This document shows, one piece after another, positions 55,439 to 64,000 of a stretch of 64,000 bases of DNA. The notes beneath the pieces are model-generated. The model searched no databases. It was not told the origin of the DNA and worked only from the letters and a program-made list of their open reading frames with translations. This stretch comes from Ramlibacter rhizophilus. GTDB lineage: Bacteria; Pseudomonadota; Gammaproteobacteria; Burkholderiales; Burkholderiaceae_C. Position 1 is the stretch's first letter; each line of letters opens with the position of its first letter. Location: contig NZ_SMLL01000006.1 in assembly GCF_004681965.1 (NCBI RefSeq), positions 310,001-374,000 of the forward strand. The letters run 5' to 3'. The position numbers were made by a program, and so were the translations under genes.

Positions 55439-56268
55439 GCATGGCGCCCGACTCCAAGCCCGGCGCGCACCACCGCGTCGCCATCGCCGGCGTCTCCGGC
55501 CGCATGGGCCAGATGCTGGTCGAAGCGGTCCGCGACAGCGGCGACTGCCGGCTCGCCGGCGCCCTGGACCAGGCCAGCAGCCCCGCCATCGGCAACGACG
55601 CCAGTGCCTTCCTCGGCCATGCCAGCGGCGTGGCCGTCACGGCCGACCCGCGTGCCGGGCTCGCGCAGGCGCAGGTCCTGATCGACTTCACGCGGCCCGA
55701 GGGCACGCTCGCGCACCTGCGCGCCTGCCGCGAACTGGGCGTGAACCTGGTCATCGGCACCACCGGCTTCTCGGACGCGCAGAAGGACCAGATCCGCGAC
55801 GCGGCGCGTGACATCGCGATCGTCATGGCGCCCAACATGAGCGTGGGCGTCAACGTCACGCTCAAGCTGCTGGAGATGGCCGCTCAGGCCCTGGACACCG
55901 GCTACGACATCGAGATCATCGAGGCGCACCACCGCCACAAGGTCGATGCGCCTTCGGGCACGGCGCTCAAGATGGGCGAGGTGATCGCCCAGGCGCTGGG
56001 CCGCGACCTCAAGCAGTGCGCGGTCTATGCGCGCGAGGGCGTGACCGGCGAGCGCGATCCGTCCACCATCGGCTTTTCCACCATCCGCGGCGGCGACATC
56101 GTGGGCGACCACACGGTGCTGTTCGCGGGCACCGGCGAGCGCATCGAGATCACGCACAAGTCCGCCAGCCGCGCCACCTACGCCCAGGGCAGCCTGCGCG
56201 CAGTGCGCTTCCTGGCCGGCCGGCGCAGCGGCCTGTTCGACATGTTCGACGTGCTGGGGCTGCGCTAA
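55435..56268 (+). CDS. dapB: 4-Hydroxy-tetrahydrodipicolinate reductase
   Basis: 277 residues. [14 protein letters not shown] is the nucleotide-binding motif; [12 protein letters not shown], and the catalytic [20 protein letters not shown] with His and Lys, are complete. It makes tetrahydrodipicolinate for lysine and meso-diaminopimelate, a peptidoglycan precursor. It overlaps bamE by 4 bp and the ExbB-like gene begins right after its stop. Confidence 0.95.
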   Translation: MSMAPDSKPGAHHRVAIAGVSGRMGQMLVEAVRDSGDCRLAGALDQASSPAIGNDASAFLGHASGVAVTADPRAGLAQAQVLIDFTRPEGTLAHLRACRELGVNLVIGTTGFSDAQKDQIRDAARDIAIVMAPNMSVGVNVTLKLLEMAAQALDTGYDIEIIEAHHRHKVDAPSGTALKMGEVIAQALGRDLKQCAVYAREGVTGERDPSTIGFSTIRGGDIVGDHTVLFAGTGERIEITHKSASRATYAQGSLRAVRFLAGRRSGLFDMFDVLGLR

Positions 56269-56913
56269 GTGACGCTGTGGGAGCTGGCCCGCCAGGGTGA
56301 CGCCGTCACGCAGGCCCTGGCCGTGCTCCTGCTGCTGATGTCCGTGGCCAGCTGGGTGGTGATTTTCTGGAAGGCCTGGCTGCTGCGCCGCGCCGTGGCG
56401 GACGTGGCCCGCGGCACGGCGCTGTTCTGGCAGTCCGCCTCCATCGACGACGCGCGCCAGGCCCTGCCGGCCTTCGACCGCAACGCCCTGGTGCTGCCCC
56501 TGGTGGAGGCGACGCAGCACCCGGCGCCGGGGCCGCTGGGCGCCTCCGGCGCGCCCGCGGTCCAGCTCACCCGGGTGCTGCGCGATGCGCTGCACGGCGT
56601 GCTGCACCGGCTGCAGTTCGGGCAGGTGCTGCTGGCCACCGTGGGGTCGACCGCGCCCTTCGTCGGGCTGCTGGGCACGGTCTGGGGCATCTACCTGGCT
56701 CTTACCGGCATCGCCGCGGCGGGCCAGATCAGCATTGACAAGGTCGCCGGCCCGGTGGGCGAGGCGCTCATCATGACGGCCGCCGGACTGGCGGTCGCCA
56801 TCCCCGCCGTGCTGGGCTACAACATCTTCGGCCGCGTCATCGCCCGCATCGAGGCCGACCTCGAAGGCTTCGCCCGCGACCTGCGGGACCTGCTGGCCGG
56901 AGCGGCGGCGTGA
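56269..56913 (+). CDS. MotA/TolQ/ExbB-family proton-channel subunit
   Basis: 214 residues from a GTG that follows the dapB stop directly. Three membrane helices are predicted: VLLLLMSVASWVVIFWKAWL near the start, and two near the C terminus (VGSTAPFVGLLGTVWGIYLAL; IMTAAGLAVAIPAVLGYNIFG). The conserved TAPFVGLLGTVWGIYLAL is the ExbB/TolQ signature. With its ExbD-like partner it should couple proton flow to an outer-membrane task, either TonB-dependent uptake or Tol function; no tonB, tolA or tolB is in view. Confidence 0.87.
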   Translation: MTLWELARQGDAVTQALAVLLLLMSVASWVVIFWKAWLLRRAVADVARGTALFWQSASIDDARQALPAFDRNALVLPLVEATQHPAPGPLGASGAPAVQLTRVLRDALHGVLHRLQFGQVLLATVGSTAPFVGLLGTVWGIYLALTGIAAAGQISIDKVAGPVGEALIMTAAGLAVAIPAVLGYNIFGRVIARIEADLEGFARDLRDLLAGAAA

Positions 56914-57329
56914 GCTTCGGCCGCCTGGAGCGCACGCCGGGCGCGCGGCCTTTCAGCGACATCAACGTCACGCCACTGGTGGACGTGATGCTGGTGCTGG
57001 TGGTGATCTTCATCCTCACCGCGCCGCTGCTGGCCAGCTCCATCCGGCTGGATTTGCCCGCCACGGAAGCGGCGCAGCCCGCCGAGGCGGCGGCCGCCAT
57101 CGGCATCACGCTGGATGCGCAAGGCCAGCTCTTCGTGGAAGGCCAGCCGGCGGACGCGGCCGGCCTGGCCGAGCAGCTGGCCGCCGCCGCGCGCCGTAAC
57201 CCGGACACGGAAGTGCAGCTGCGCGCCGACCGCAGCGTGCCCTACGGCCGCGTGGTGGAGATCATGGGCGCCGCGCAGAAGGCCGGCCTCAACCGCATCG
57301 GCTTCGTCGCGGAGCCGGCGGCGCGCTAG
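56910..57329 (+). CDS. ExbD/TolR-family subunit
   Basis: 139 residues, GTG start overlapping the ExbB stop (GTGA, 56910-56913). ARPFSDINVTPLVDVMLVLVVIFILTAPLLASSIRLDLP is the N-terminal motif and single membrane helix with the proton-relaying Asp in the LVDVMLVLVVIF helix. The periplasmic domain ends with VPYGRVVEIMGAAQKAGLNRIGFVAE. It forms the energiser with the upstream channel. The leuS promoter region follows. Confidence 0.88.
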   Translation: MSFGRLERTPGARPFSDINVTPLVDVMLVLVVIFILTAPLLASSIRLDLPATEAAQPAEAAAAIGITLDAQGQLFVEGQPADAAGLAEQLAAAARRNPDTEVQLRADRSVPYGRVVEIMGAAQKAGLNRIGFVAEPAAR

Positions 57330-57361
57330 CTTCGAGCTCGTGCTGCAGGGGAGGCCACCCC

Positions 57362-57367
57362 TACAAT
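57362..57367 (+). promoter_or_regulatory. -10-like TACAAT before leuS
   Basis: TACAAT ends 10 nt before the leuS ATG at 57378; TTGCGCCACC lies between, without Shine-Dalgarno. A leader of about 4 nt is predicted. Confidence 0.4.
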
Positions 57368-57377
57368 TTGCGCCACC

Positions 57378-60017
57378 ATGCAAGACAAGTACCACCACCT
57401 GGACGTCGAGCGTTCCGCGCAGTCGCACTGGACCGCCCGCGATGCCTACCGCGTCGCCCAGGATGCCGCGCGCAAGAAGTTCTACGCCTGTTCGATGCTG
57501 CCCTATCCCAGCGGCAAGCTGCACATGGGGCATGTGCGCAACTACACCATCAACGACATGCTCACGCGCTACCTGCGCATGAACGGCTACAACGTGCTCA
57601 TGCCCATGGGCTGGGACGCCTTCGGGCTGCCGGCCGAGAACGCCGCGCTGAAGAACGGCGTGCCGCCGGCGAAGTGGACCTACGACAACATCGCCTACAT
57701 GAAGAAGCAGATGCAGGCGATGGGCCTGGCGATCGACTGGTCGCGCGAAGTCGCCACCTGCGATCCCAGCTACTACAAGTGGAACCAGTGGCTGTTCCTC
57801 AAGATGCTCGAAAAGGGCATCGCCTACCGCAAGACGCAGGTCGTCAACTGGGACCCGGTGGACCAGACCGTGCTGGCCAACGAACAGGTGATCGACGGCA
57901 AGGGCTGGCGCACCGGCGCCGTGGTGGAAAAGCGCGAGATCCCGGGCTACTACCTCAAGATCACCGACTACGCCGAGGAACTGCTCGAGCACGTGCAGCA
58001 CAAGCTGCCCGGCTGGCCCGAGCGGGTCAAGCTGATGCAGGAGAACTGGATCGGCAAGAGCGAAGGCCTGCGCTTTGCCTTCCCGCACGACATCCGCGAC
58101 GCGGACGGCAAGCTGATCGGCGACGGGCGCCTGTACGTCTTTACCACGCGCGCCGACACCATCATGGGCGTGACCTTCTGTGCCGTGGCGCCCGAGCATC
58201 CGCTGGCCACGCACGCCGCGCAAGGCAACCCCGCGCTGGCGGAGTTCATCGAGTCCTGCAAGAAGGGCGGCACCACCGAGGCGGAGCTGGCCCTGCGCGA
58301 CAAGGAAGGCATGCGCACCGGGCTCACGGTGATCCATCCGATCACCCAGGAGCCGGTGGACGTGTGGGTCGGCAACTACGTGCTCATGGGCTATGGCGAC
58401 GGCGCCGTCATGGGCGTGCCGGGCCACGACGAGCGCGACTTCGCCTTCGCCCTCAAGTACGGCCTTCCCATCGTCCAGGTGGTGCAGGTGGACGGCGAGA
58501 CCTACGACTACCACCGCTGGCAGGACTGGTACGCCGACAAGGAGCGGGGCCTGACCTGCAACTCCTTCGACTTCAGCGGCTTCCACTACAAGGACGCCGT
58601 CGAGGCCGTGGCGCACGCGCTGGAGCGCAAGGGCCTGGGCGAGAAGAAGACCACCTGGCGCCTGCGCGACTGGGGCATCAGCCGCCAGCGCTACTGGGGA
58701 ACGCCCATTCCGATCATCCACTGCGAGGAGCACGGCGCCGTGCCGGTGCCCGAGGCGGACCTGCCGGTGGTGCTGCCGCAGGACTGCGTGCCCGACGGAA
58801 CCGGCAACCCGCTGAACAAGCGCGAGGACTTCCTGCGCTGCACCTGTCCCGTGTGCGGCAAGGAGGCCCGGCGCGAGACCGACACCATGGACACCTTCGT
58901 GGACAGCGCCTGGTACTTCATGCGCTACTGCGACCCGCACAACGACCAGGCCATGGTGGCCGAGGGCGCGGATTACTGGATGCCCATGGACCAGTACATC
59001 GGCGGCATCGAGCACGCCATCCTGCACCTGCTCTATGCGCGCTTCTGGACCAAGGTCATGCGCGACCTGGGGCTGGTGAAGATCGACGAGCCCTTCACCC
59101 GCCTGCTGACCCAGGGCATGGTGCTCAACGAGGCCTTCTCGCGCACCACCACGGGCAAGCAGTACTTCTGGCAGCACGAGCTGGACATCGTGCGCGACGA
59201 GCACAACAAGGTCGTCTCGGCCACGTCCAAGGCCGACGGCCAGCCGGTGGACTACGAGGGCTGGACCACCATGTCCAAGTCCAAGAACAACGGCGTGGAC
59301 CCGCAGGCGCTGATCGAGAAGTACGGCGCCGACACCGCGCGCCTGTACACCATGTTCACCGCGCCGCCCGAGGCCACGCTGGAGTGGAACGACGCCGCCC
59401 TCGAAGGCAGCTACCGGTTCCTGCGCCGCGTCTGGCAGTTCGGCCACCGGCTGGGCGGCGGGTCCGAGGTCGGGGGCCAGGCGTCCGAGGTGGCCCAGGC
59501 CGCCGGCTTCGGCCGCACGGTCAAGGCCCTGCGCCACGAGATCCACACGGTGCTGCGCCAGGTGGACTACGACTACGTGCGCATGCAGTACAACACCGTG
59601 GTCTCCGGCGCCATGAAGATGCTCAATGCGCTGGAGGACTTCAAGGCCCTGGACGAGCCGGGCGCGCGGGCCGCGCTGGCCGAGGGCTTCGGCATCCTGC
59701 TGCGCGTGCTCTATCCGGTCACGCCGCACATCGCGCATGCGCTGTGGCAGGCGCTGGGCTATGCCGGCGTGCAGGGCGAGCTGGTCGATGCACCCTGGCC
59801 GCGCCTGGACGAGGCGGCGCTGGTGCAGGACGAGATCGAGCTGGTGCTGCAGATCAACGGCAAGCACCGCGGCAGCGTCTCGGTCTCCACGCATGCCACG
59901 CGCGAGGACATCGAGCGTGCGGCGCTGGCGAGCGAGGCCTTCGAGAAATTCGCCGCTGGGGCGAAGCCGCGCAAGATCATCATCGTGCCGAGCCGGCTCG
60001 TGAACGTGGTGCTGTGA
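57378..60017 (+). CDS. leuS: Leucyl-tRNA synthetase
   Basis: 879 residues. HMGH at residues 49-52 is the HIGH motif and MSKSK at about 632-636 the KMSKS loop. The editing domain lies near residues 225-420 ([14 protein letters not shown] and [18 protein letters not shown]). It charges tRNA-Leu and edits wrong amino acids. An insertion of Gly/Glu residues near 692-704 ([15 protein letters not shown]) seems longer than usual. The gene starts the coupled run leuS-lptE-holA-proA: its TGA shares one base with the lptE ATG. Confidence 0.96.
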   Translation: MQDKYHHLDVERSAQSHWTARDAYRVAQDAARKKFYACSMLPYPSGKLHMGHVRNYTINDMLTRYLRMNGYNVLMPMGWDAFGLPAENAALKNGVPPAKWTYDNIAYMKKQMQAMGLAIDWSREVATCDPSYYKWNQWLFLKMLEKGIAYRKTQVVNWDPVDQTVLANEQVIDGKGWRTGAVVEKREIPGYYLKITDYAEELLEHVQHKLPGWPERVKLMQENWIGKSEGLRFAFPHDIRDADGKLIGDGRLYVFTTRADTIMGVTFCAVAPEHPLATHAAQGNPALAEFIESCKKGGTTEAELALRDKEGMRTGLTVIHPITQEPVDVWVGNYVLMGYGDGAVMGVPGHDERDFAFALKYGLPIVQVVQVDGETYDYHRWQDWYADKERGLTCNSFDFSGFHYKDAVEAVAHALERKGLGEKKTTWRLRDWGISRQRYWGTPIPIIHCEEHGAVPVPEADLPVVLPQDCVPDGTGNPLNKREDFLRCTCPVCGKEARRETDTMDTFVDSAWYFMRYCDPHNDQAMVAEGADYWMPMDQYIGGIEHAILHLLYARFWTKVMRDLGLVKIDEPFTRLLTQGMVLNEAFSRTTTGKQYFWQHELDIVRDEHNKVVSATSKADGQPVDYEGWTTMSKSKNNGVDPQALIEKYGADTARLYTMFTAPPEATLEWNDAALEGSYRFLRRVWQFGHRLGGGSEVGGQASEVAQAAGFGRTVKALRHEIHTVLRQVDYDYVRMQYNTVVSGAMKMLNALEDFKALDEPGARAALAEGFGILLRVLYPVTPHIAHALWQALGYAGVQGELVDAPWPRLDEAALVQDEIELVLQINGKHRGSVSVSTHATREDIERAALASEAFEKFAAGAKPRKIIIVPSRLVNVVL

Positions 60018-60514
60018 TGCGCCGCCGTGCCGTGCTGCCCCTCGCAGCCGCCGCGCTCCTGGCCGGCTGCGGCTTCCAGCTGCGCCAGGCGCCCGACTTC
60101 GCCTTCGACAGCATCTTCCTCGCGATTCCGGACAGCTCGCCGCTGGGCAGCGAACTGCGCCGCAACCTGGCCTCCATCCCCAGCGTGCGGGTGCTGACCG
60201 GCGCCCAGGCCCGCGAGCAGGCCGATGTGGTCCTGGAGCTGTCTTCGGAGCTGCGCCAGAAAGTGGTGGTGGCCCAGAGCGCCAGCGGGCAGGTGCGCGA
60301 GTTCCAGCTGCGAAGCCGCATCGTCTTCGCGCTGCGCACGCCGCAGGGCCGCCAGCTCATCGCGCCCACCGAGCTGGGCCAGCAGCGCGACATCAGCTTC
60401 AACGAATCCGCCGTGCTCGCCAAGGAAGCCGAGGAGAACCTCCTGTACCGCGACATGCAGACCGACCTGGTCCAGCAGCTGCTGCGCCGCCTGGCGGCGG
60501 TGAAGGTGGTCTGA
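60017..60514 (+). CDS. lptE: LPS assembly lipoprotein LptE
   Basis: 165 residues. Signal peptide and lipobox LLAGCGFQL with Cys at about residue 18. The rest fits Lpt[47 protein letters not shown] and [19 protein letters not shown]. LptE plugs the LptD barrel that places LPS in the outer leaflet. It overlaps leuS and holA by one base each. Confidence 0.92.
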   Translation: MRRRAVLPLAAAALLAGCGFQLRQAPDFAFDSIFLAIPDSSPLGSELRRNLASIPSVRVLTGAQAREQADVVLELSSELRQKVVVAQSASGQVREFQLRSRIVFALRTPQGRQLIAPTELGQQRDISFNESAVLAKEAEENLLYRDMQTDLVQQLLRRLAAVKVV

Positions 60515-61599
60515 TGCAGATCGCTGCAGCGCAGCTGGACAAGCACCTCGGGCGACAGCTGCAGTCGCTCTACACCGTGCATGGCGACGAGCCCCTGCTG
60601 GTGCAGGAGGCGGCCGATGCCATCCGCGCCGCCGCGCGCGAGCGGGGCTACAGCGAGCGCAGCGTGCACACCATCGCCGGCGCGCACTTCGACTGGAGCG
60701 GCGTGCTGGCCGCCGGGGGCTCGCTGAGCCTCTTCGCAGAGCGCCAGATCGTGGAAATCCGCGTCCCCAGCGGCAAGCCCGGCAAGGACGGCGGCCAGGC
60801 CCTGCAAGCCATCGCGCAGCAGGCCCAGGGCAACGACAGCGTGCTCACGCTGGTGCTGCTGCCCCGACTGGACCGCGCCACGCGCAGCGGCGGCTGGTTC
60901 GGTGCCCTCGAATCCTTCGGCGTGACGGTGCAGATCGACCCCGTCGAGCGCGCCGCGCTGCCGCAGTGGATCGCCCAGCGCCTGGCCGCGCAGGGCCAGC
61001 GCGTCGCTTCCGGCGAGGCGGGCCAGCGCACGCTGCAGTTCTTTGCCGACCGCGTCGAGGGCAACCTGCTGGCCGCGCACCAGGAGATCCAGAAACTGGG
61101 CCTGCTGCATCCGCCCGGCGAGCTGGATTTCGAGCAGGTGGAGGCGGCCGTGCTCAACGTCGCGCGCTACGACGTCTTCAAGCTCTCCGAGGCCGTGCTG
61201 GGCGGCCAGGCGCAACGCGTGCAGCGCATGCTCGACGGGTTGCAGGCCGAGGGCGAGGCGCAGGTGCTGGTGCACTACACGCTGGCCGAGGACATCCGCG
61301 CGCTCAAGCGCGTCAAGGATGCGCTCGGCGAGGGCCGGCCCATGCCGGTGGCCCTGCGCGAGCAGCGTGTGTGGGGCCTGAAGGAGCGGCTCTTCGAGCG
61401 CGTGCTGCCGCGCCTGTCGCCGCTCGCGCTGGAGTCGCTGCTGCATTCCGCGCACGTGGTGGACGGCATCGTCAAGGGCCTCAAGGCGCCCGGCTGGCCG
61501 ACCGACGGCTGGCAGGCCCTGCACCGCCTGGCCATGCAGCTGTGCCTGGCCTGCGTGCCGCCGGCCGGCGCCGGGCCGCGTGCCAGAATCGCGCCATGA
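60514..61599 (+). CDS. holA: DNA polymerase III subunit delta
   Basis: 361 residues, normal for Hol[20 protein letters not shown] near the N terminus, [19 protein letters not shown] and [16 protein letters not shown] [20 protein letters not shown], and [19 protein letters not shown] are recognised. Delta opens the beta clamp during clamp loading. The start shares a base with the lptE stop, and its stop overlaps the proA ATG by 4 bp. The C terminus has an odd basic extension. Confidence 0.93.
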   Translation: MQIAAAQLDKHLGRQLQSLYTVHGDEPLLVQEAADAIRAAARERGYSERSVHTIAGAHFDWSGVLAAGGSLSLFAERQIVEIRVPSGKPGKDGGQALQAIAQQAQGNDSVLTLVLLPRLDRATRSGGWFGALESFGVTVQIDPVERAALPQWIAQRLAAQGQRVASGEAGQRTLQFFADRVEGNLLAAHQEIQKLGLLHPPGELDFEQVEAAVLNVARYDVFKLSEAVLGGQAQRVQRMLDGLQAEGEAQVLVHYTLAEDIRALKRVKDALGEGRPMPVALREQRVWGLKERLFERVLPRLSPLALESLLHSAHVVDGIVKGLKAPGWPTDGWQALHRLAMQLCLACVPPAGAGPRARIAP

Positions 61600-62876
61600 A
61601 CGCCCCCAACATCGCCGAGACGCTGCACGCCATGGGCCTGCAGGCCCGGCAGGCCGCGGCCGTGATGGCCAAGTCGTCCACCGCCGCGCGCAACCAGGCC
61701 TTGAGGCGCCTGGCTGCGCTCCTGCGCGAGAGCGTGCAGGCGCTGGACGTGGACAACACCCGTGACCTCGCGCGCGCCGAGGCCGCGGGCCTGGCCGCGC
61801 CCATGGTCGACCGCCTGCGCCTGGGCGCCAAGGTCATCGCCACCGTGGCCGAGGGCTGCGAGCAGCTGGCGGCCATGCCGGACATCATCGGCGACATCGT
61901 CGGCATGCAGCAGCAGCCCAGCGGCATCCGCGTGGGCCGCATGCGCGTGCCGATCGGGGTCTTCGGCATGATCTACGAGAGCCGGCCCAACGTCACCATC
62001 GAGGCGGCGAGCCTGTCGATCAAGAGCGGCAACGCCTGCATCCTGCGCGGCGGCTCCGAGGCCATCGACTCCAACAAGGCGCTGGCCCGCCTGGTGCAGC
62101 AGGCCCTGCAGGACAGCGGCCTGCCGCCCGAGGCGGTGCAGCTGGTGCAGACCACCGACCGCGAGGCCGTGGGCCAGCTCATCGCCATGCCGCAGTACGT
62201 GGACGTGGTCATCCCACGCGGCGGCAAGAGCCTGATCGAGCGCATCAGCCGCGAGGCCAAGGTGCCGGTCATCAAGCACCTGGACGGCAACTGCCACAGC
62301 TACGTGGACGATCCCTGCGACCTGGACATGGCCCTGCGCGTGGTGGACAACGCCAAGACCCAGAAGGTCAGCCCCTGCAACGCCAGCGAAAGCCTGCTGG
62401 TGGCGCGCGGTGTCGCGGCGGACTTCCTGCCGCGCATCGGCGAGGTCTTCGCCGCCAAGGGCGTGGAGATGCGCTGCGACGCCGAGGCCGCGGCGCTGCT
62501 GCGAAACGTGCAGGGCGCCAGGGTGGTGGCCGCCACCGAGCAGGACTGGTACGAGGAATACCTCGCGCTCGTCATCAGCATCAAGGTGGTGGGTGGCCTG
62601 GACGAGGCCATCGCGCACATCAACCACTACGGCAGCCACCACACGGATGCCATCCTCACGCGGGACCACGTGCACGCGCAGCGCTTCCTGCGCGAGGTCG
62701 ATTCGGCCAGCGTGATGGTCAACGCCAGCACCCGCTTCGCCGACGGCTTCGAGTACGGGCTGGGCGCCGAGATCGGCATCAGCACCGACAAGTTCCACGC
62801 CCGTGGCCCCGTGGGCATCGAAGGCCTCACCTCGCTCAAGTGGATCGTGCTGGGCCAGGGCGAGGTGCGCGGCTGA
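61596..62876 (+). CDS. proA: Glutamate-5-semialdehyde dehydrogenase
   Basis: 426 residues. [18 protein letters not shown], the catalytic Cys in [35 protein letters not shown] and the C-terminal [25 protein letters not shown] are all typical of ProA. It reduces glutamyl 5-phosphate in proline synthesis. CAGAAT ends 6 nt before the ATG. The start overlaps the holA stop (ATGA) and the stop shares one base with the next gene's start. Confidence 0.95.
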   Translation: MNAPNIAETLHAMGLQARQAAAVMAKSSTAARNQALRRLAALLRESVQALDVDNTRDLARAEAAGLAAPMVDRLRLGAKVIATVAEGCEQLAAMPDIIGDIVGMQQQPSGIRVGRMRVPIGVFGMIYESRPNVTIEAASLSIKSGNACILRGGSEAIDSNKALARLVQQALQDSGLPPEAVQLVQTTDREAVGQLIAMPQYVDVVIPRGGKSLIERISREAKVPVIKHLDGNCHSYVDDPCDLDMALRVVDNAKTQKVSPCNASESLLVARGVAADFLPRIGEVFAAKGVEMRCDAEAAALLRNVQGARVVAATEQDWYEEYLALVISIKVVGGLDEAIAHINHYGSHHTDAILTRDHVHAQRFLREVDSASVMVNASTRFADGFEYGLGAEIGISTDKFHARGPVGIEGLTSLKWIVLGQGEVRG

Positions 62877-63889
62877 TGGCCGGCTACTGGCCCGGCTGCG
62901 GCTGGCACCTGCTGGAGCAGGATGGCGAAGGGCGCCTGCGCGTGGGTGACGAGTTCCTGCGCTTCCTGCTGGAGCGGCCCGAGCTGGCGCCGGTGCCGCA
63001 ATCCGGCCCCGGCGAGCGGGCGCTGCATGCGCGGCTCGTCGCGCAGCCGCGCGCGGCCGTGTCCGAGCGCGAGCTGGCCGCGGTCGAAGACGAGGACGCG
63101 CGCGCCAACGTCGCCGTCTGGCTGCGCTTTCGCGAGCGCCTGCTGGCCCGGCCCACGCTGGAGGCGAGCTACCTGCAGATCTTCCGCGGGCAGGTGGACG
63201 TGCCGCCCCTGCTGGTGCACCAGCTCACGCAGATCCTGCTGCGCCAAGCCCTGGGCGACTCCGCCACGCCCTTCGAGGCGCGCGCGGCCGAGATGCTGTT
63301 CAGGGTGCAGAAGATCGCGGTGCAGGAGGACGGGCAGGTGATGGCGGCGGACAACGAGACCGTCGAGCGGCTGGCCGTCGCCGGCGGTTTCGGCACTTTG
63401 GGCGAGCTGCTGCGCCAGGGCGGGGCGCCGCTGCGCACCACGGACCTGGACGTGCTCAATCCGGACGTGGCGGACGACTACTGGGCGCGCAGCGAGGCGC
63501 ACGACCTGGTCCTGCCCCTGCACCACGGCCAGCCCGGCCTGGAGGCCCTGTGCCGCGTCATGGAGCGCTGGCTCGCGCACCTGCTGGGCCTGTCGGCCCG
63601 GGTGCAGGTCGAGCGCGAGATCGACGAGACGCAGTGGGTCTGGCACGTGGGCCTGGACGCCCAGGCCAGCGCCGTGCTCAATGCGCTCTACCAGGGCCAG
63701 GACGTGGACGAAGCGCAGATGCGCCGCATGCTGTGCCTCTTCAGCCTGCACCTGGACGAGCCCACCGCCCTGCGGCCCGAGATCGCCGGCCGCCCCATCT
63801 ACCTGGCCATGGCCATGGACGAGTCGCAGAAGCTGCGCCTGAAGCCGCAGAACCTCCTGATGAACCTGCCGCTCGCGCAGGTGTCCTAA
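62876..63889 (+). CDS. Unrecognised protein coupled to proA, 337 aa
   Basis: 337 residues from ATG 62876, sharing one base with the proA stop. I do not recognise a domain with certainty; it looks like a conserved hypothetical of Burkholderiales. Its N terminus is [20 protein letters not shown], followed by a mostly helical protein: YLQIFRGQVDVPPLLVHQLT, FEARAAEMLFRVQKIAVQEDG, WLAHLLGLSARVQVEREID and MRRMLCLFSLHLDEP. No membrane segment or signal peptide. The linkage to proA and to a probable gshA start suggests a housekeeping setting. Confidence 0.75.
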   Translation: MAGYWPGCGWHLLEQDGEGRLRVGDEFLRFLLERPELAPVPQSGPGERALHARLVAQPRAAVSERELAAVEDEDARANVAVWLRFRERLLARPTLEASYLQIFRGQVDVPPLLVHQLTQILLRQALGDSATPFEARAAEMLFRVQKIAVQEDGQVMAADNETVERLAVAGGFGTLGELLRQGGAPLRTTDLDVLNPDVADDYWARSEAHDLVLPLHHGQPGLEALCRVMERWLAHLLGLSARVQVEREIDETQWVWHVGLDAQASAVLNALYQGQDVDEAQMRRMLCLFSLHLDEPTALRPEIAGRPIYLAMAMDESQKLRLKPQNLLMNLPLAQVS

Positions 63890-63963
63890 GTGGAAAGACG
63901 CTGATTGGCAACAAGCCGCCCCTGGCTGTCGGCCTAGCCTCCAGTCTCCAGCCCCTACCCAGC

Positions 63964-64000
63964 ATGGTCCCCCACCTCATCACCGCCCTCAGTGGCCCGA
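63964..64000 (+). CDS. gshA: Probable 5' end of glutamate--cysteine ligase
   Basis: Only 12 codons are present before the right edge: MVPHLITALSGP. I recall that proteobacterial glutamate--cysteine ligases of the Comamonadaceae/Bordetella type begin with MVPHLITAL or similar. The ATG follows a 74-bp gap after the 337-aa gene, with no good Shine-Dalgarno. The call rests on a short match and is tentative. Confidence 0.5.
   Translation, partial: MVPHLITALSGP

Noticed and set aside
56817..59894. A 1025-codon open frame antisense to leuS and its neighbours
   Set aside because: In GC-rich DNA the antisense frame of a real gene is often open. Its translation is an Arg/His/Ala/Gly-rich low-complexity string with no domain, whereas the plus strand has a complete leuS.

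Overview
The window is GC-rich, densely packed chromosomal DNA from a Gram-negative betaproteobacterium, most likely order Burkholderiales, family Comamonadaceae (Variovorax/Ramlibacter-like). The evidence is the gene content and order: fur|bamE-dapB-exbB/exbD-like-leuS-lptE-holA-proA, a three-gene proton-translocating transhydrogenase (pntAA-pntAB-pntB), hpf-ptsN-hprK, and a chromosomal homoprotocatechuate (hpa) cluster. Outer-membrane genes (bamE, lptE, waaF) confirm a Gram-negative envelope. I see no rRNA, tRNA, CRISPR array, transposase or phage gene. Genus assignment is inference.

Layout. 1-9.6 kb: a TauE/SafE fragment, an amidohydrolase, a DMT transporter, acetoacetyl-CoA synthetase, a nucleobase permease, a hotdog thioesterase, a cobalamin adenosyltransferase, a secreted EF-hand protein and an FAD-linked D-lactate/glycolate-type dehydrogenase. 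9.7-20.6 kb, minus strand: one tightly coupled run headed by the MarR-type regulator hpaR, then hpaG1-hpaG2-hpaE-hpaD-hpaF-hpaH-hpaI, continuing into an IlvD/Edd-type dehydratase, a class II aldolase, a ketopantoate-reductase-like protein and an EamA transporter. The hpa genes form a complete ring-cleavage route from homoprotocatechuate to pyruvate and succinate semialdehyde; the four trailing genes are not part of the standard pathway. 20.6-30.6 kb: radA, a small membrane protein, ilvE, a zinc-finger protein, waaF, a two-component system, an AmpG-like permease, an M48 protease, an MBL-fold hydrolase and truC. 30.7-43 kb: a large hybrid histidine kinase, pyrF, a YdjM-like membrane protein, uvrA, an MFS transporter, ssb, mnmA, a Nudix hydrolase and an unrecognised 239-aa protein. 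43.2-52.3 kb: pntAA/AB/B, a fatty-acyl-CoA ligase, mtnN, corA, a patatin, an isochorismatase-like hydrolase and two tandem unrecognised small proteins closed by a strong hairpin. 52.4-64 kb: hpf, ptsN, hprK, fur, bamE, dapB, an ExbB/ExbD pair, leuS, lptE, holA, proA, a coupled unknown protein, and what appears to be the first codons of gshA.

Two themes cross the whole window. First, most intergenic gaps that are not minimal hold palindromic GC-rich repeats from at least five families: a 72-bp tandem array with G-quadruplex-like tracts between hpaE and hpaD; an inverted mosaic touching the waaF start; an ~83-bp unit present three times; an imperfect palindrome of about 125 bp; and a REP-like hairpin. 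Several lie between convergent genes. Second, for about ten genes a TANAAT-like -10 hexamer ends only 6-10 nt before the start codon with no Shine-Dalgarno between, which predicts leaderless or nearly leaderless mRNAs. The best candidates for undescribed biology are the two tandem small proteins at 51.84-52.24 kb and the extended hpa operon.
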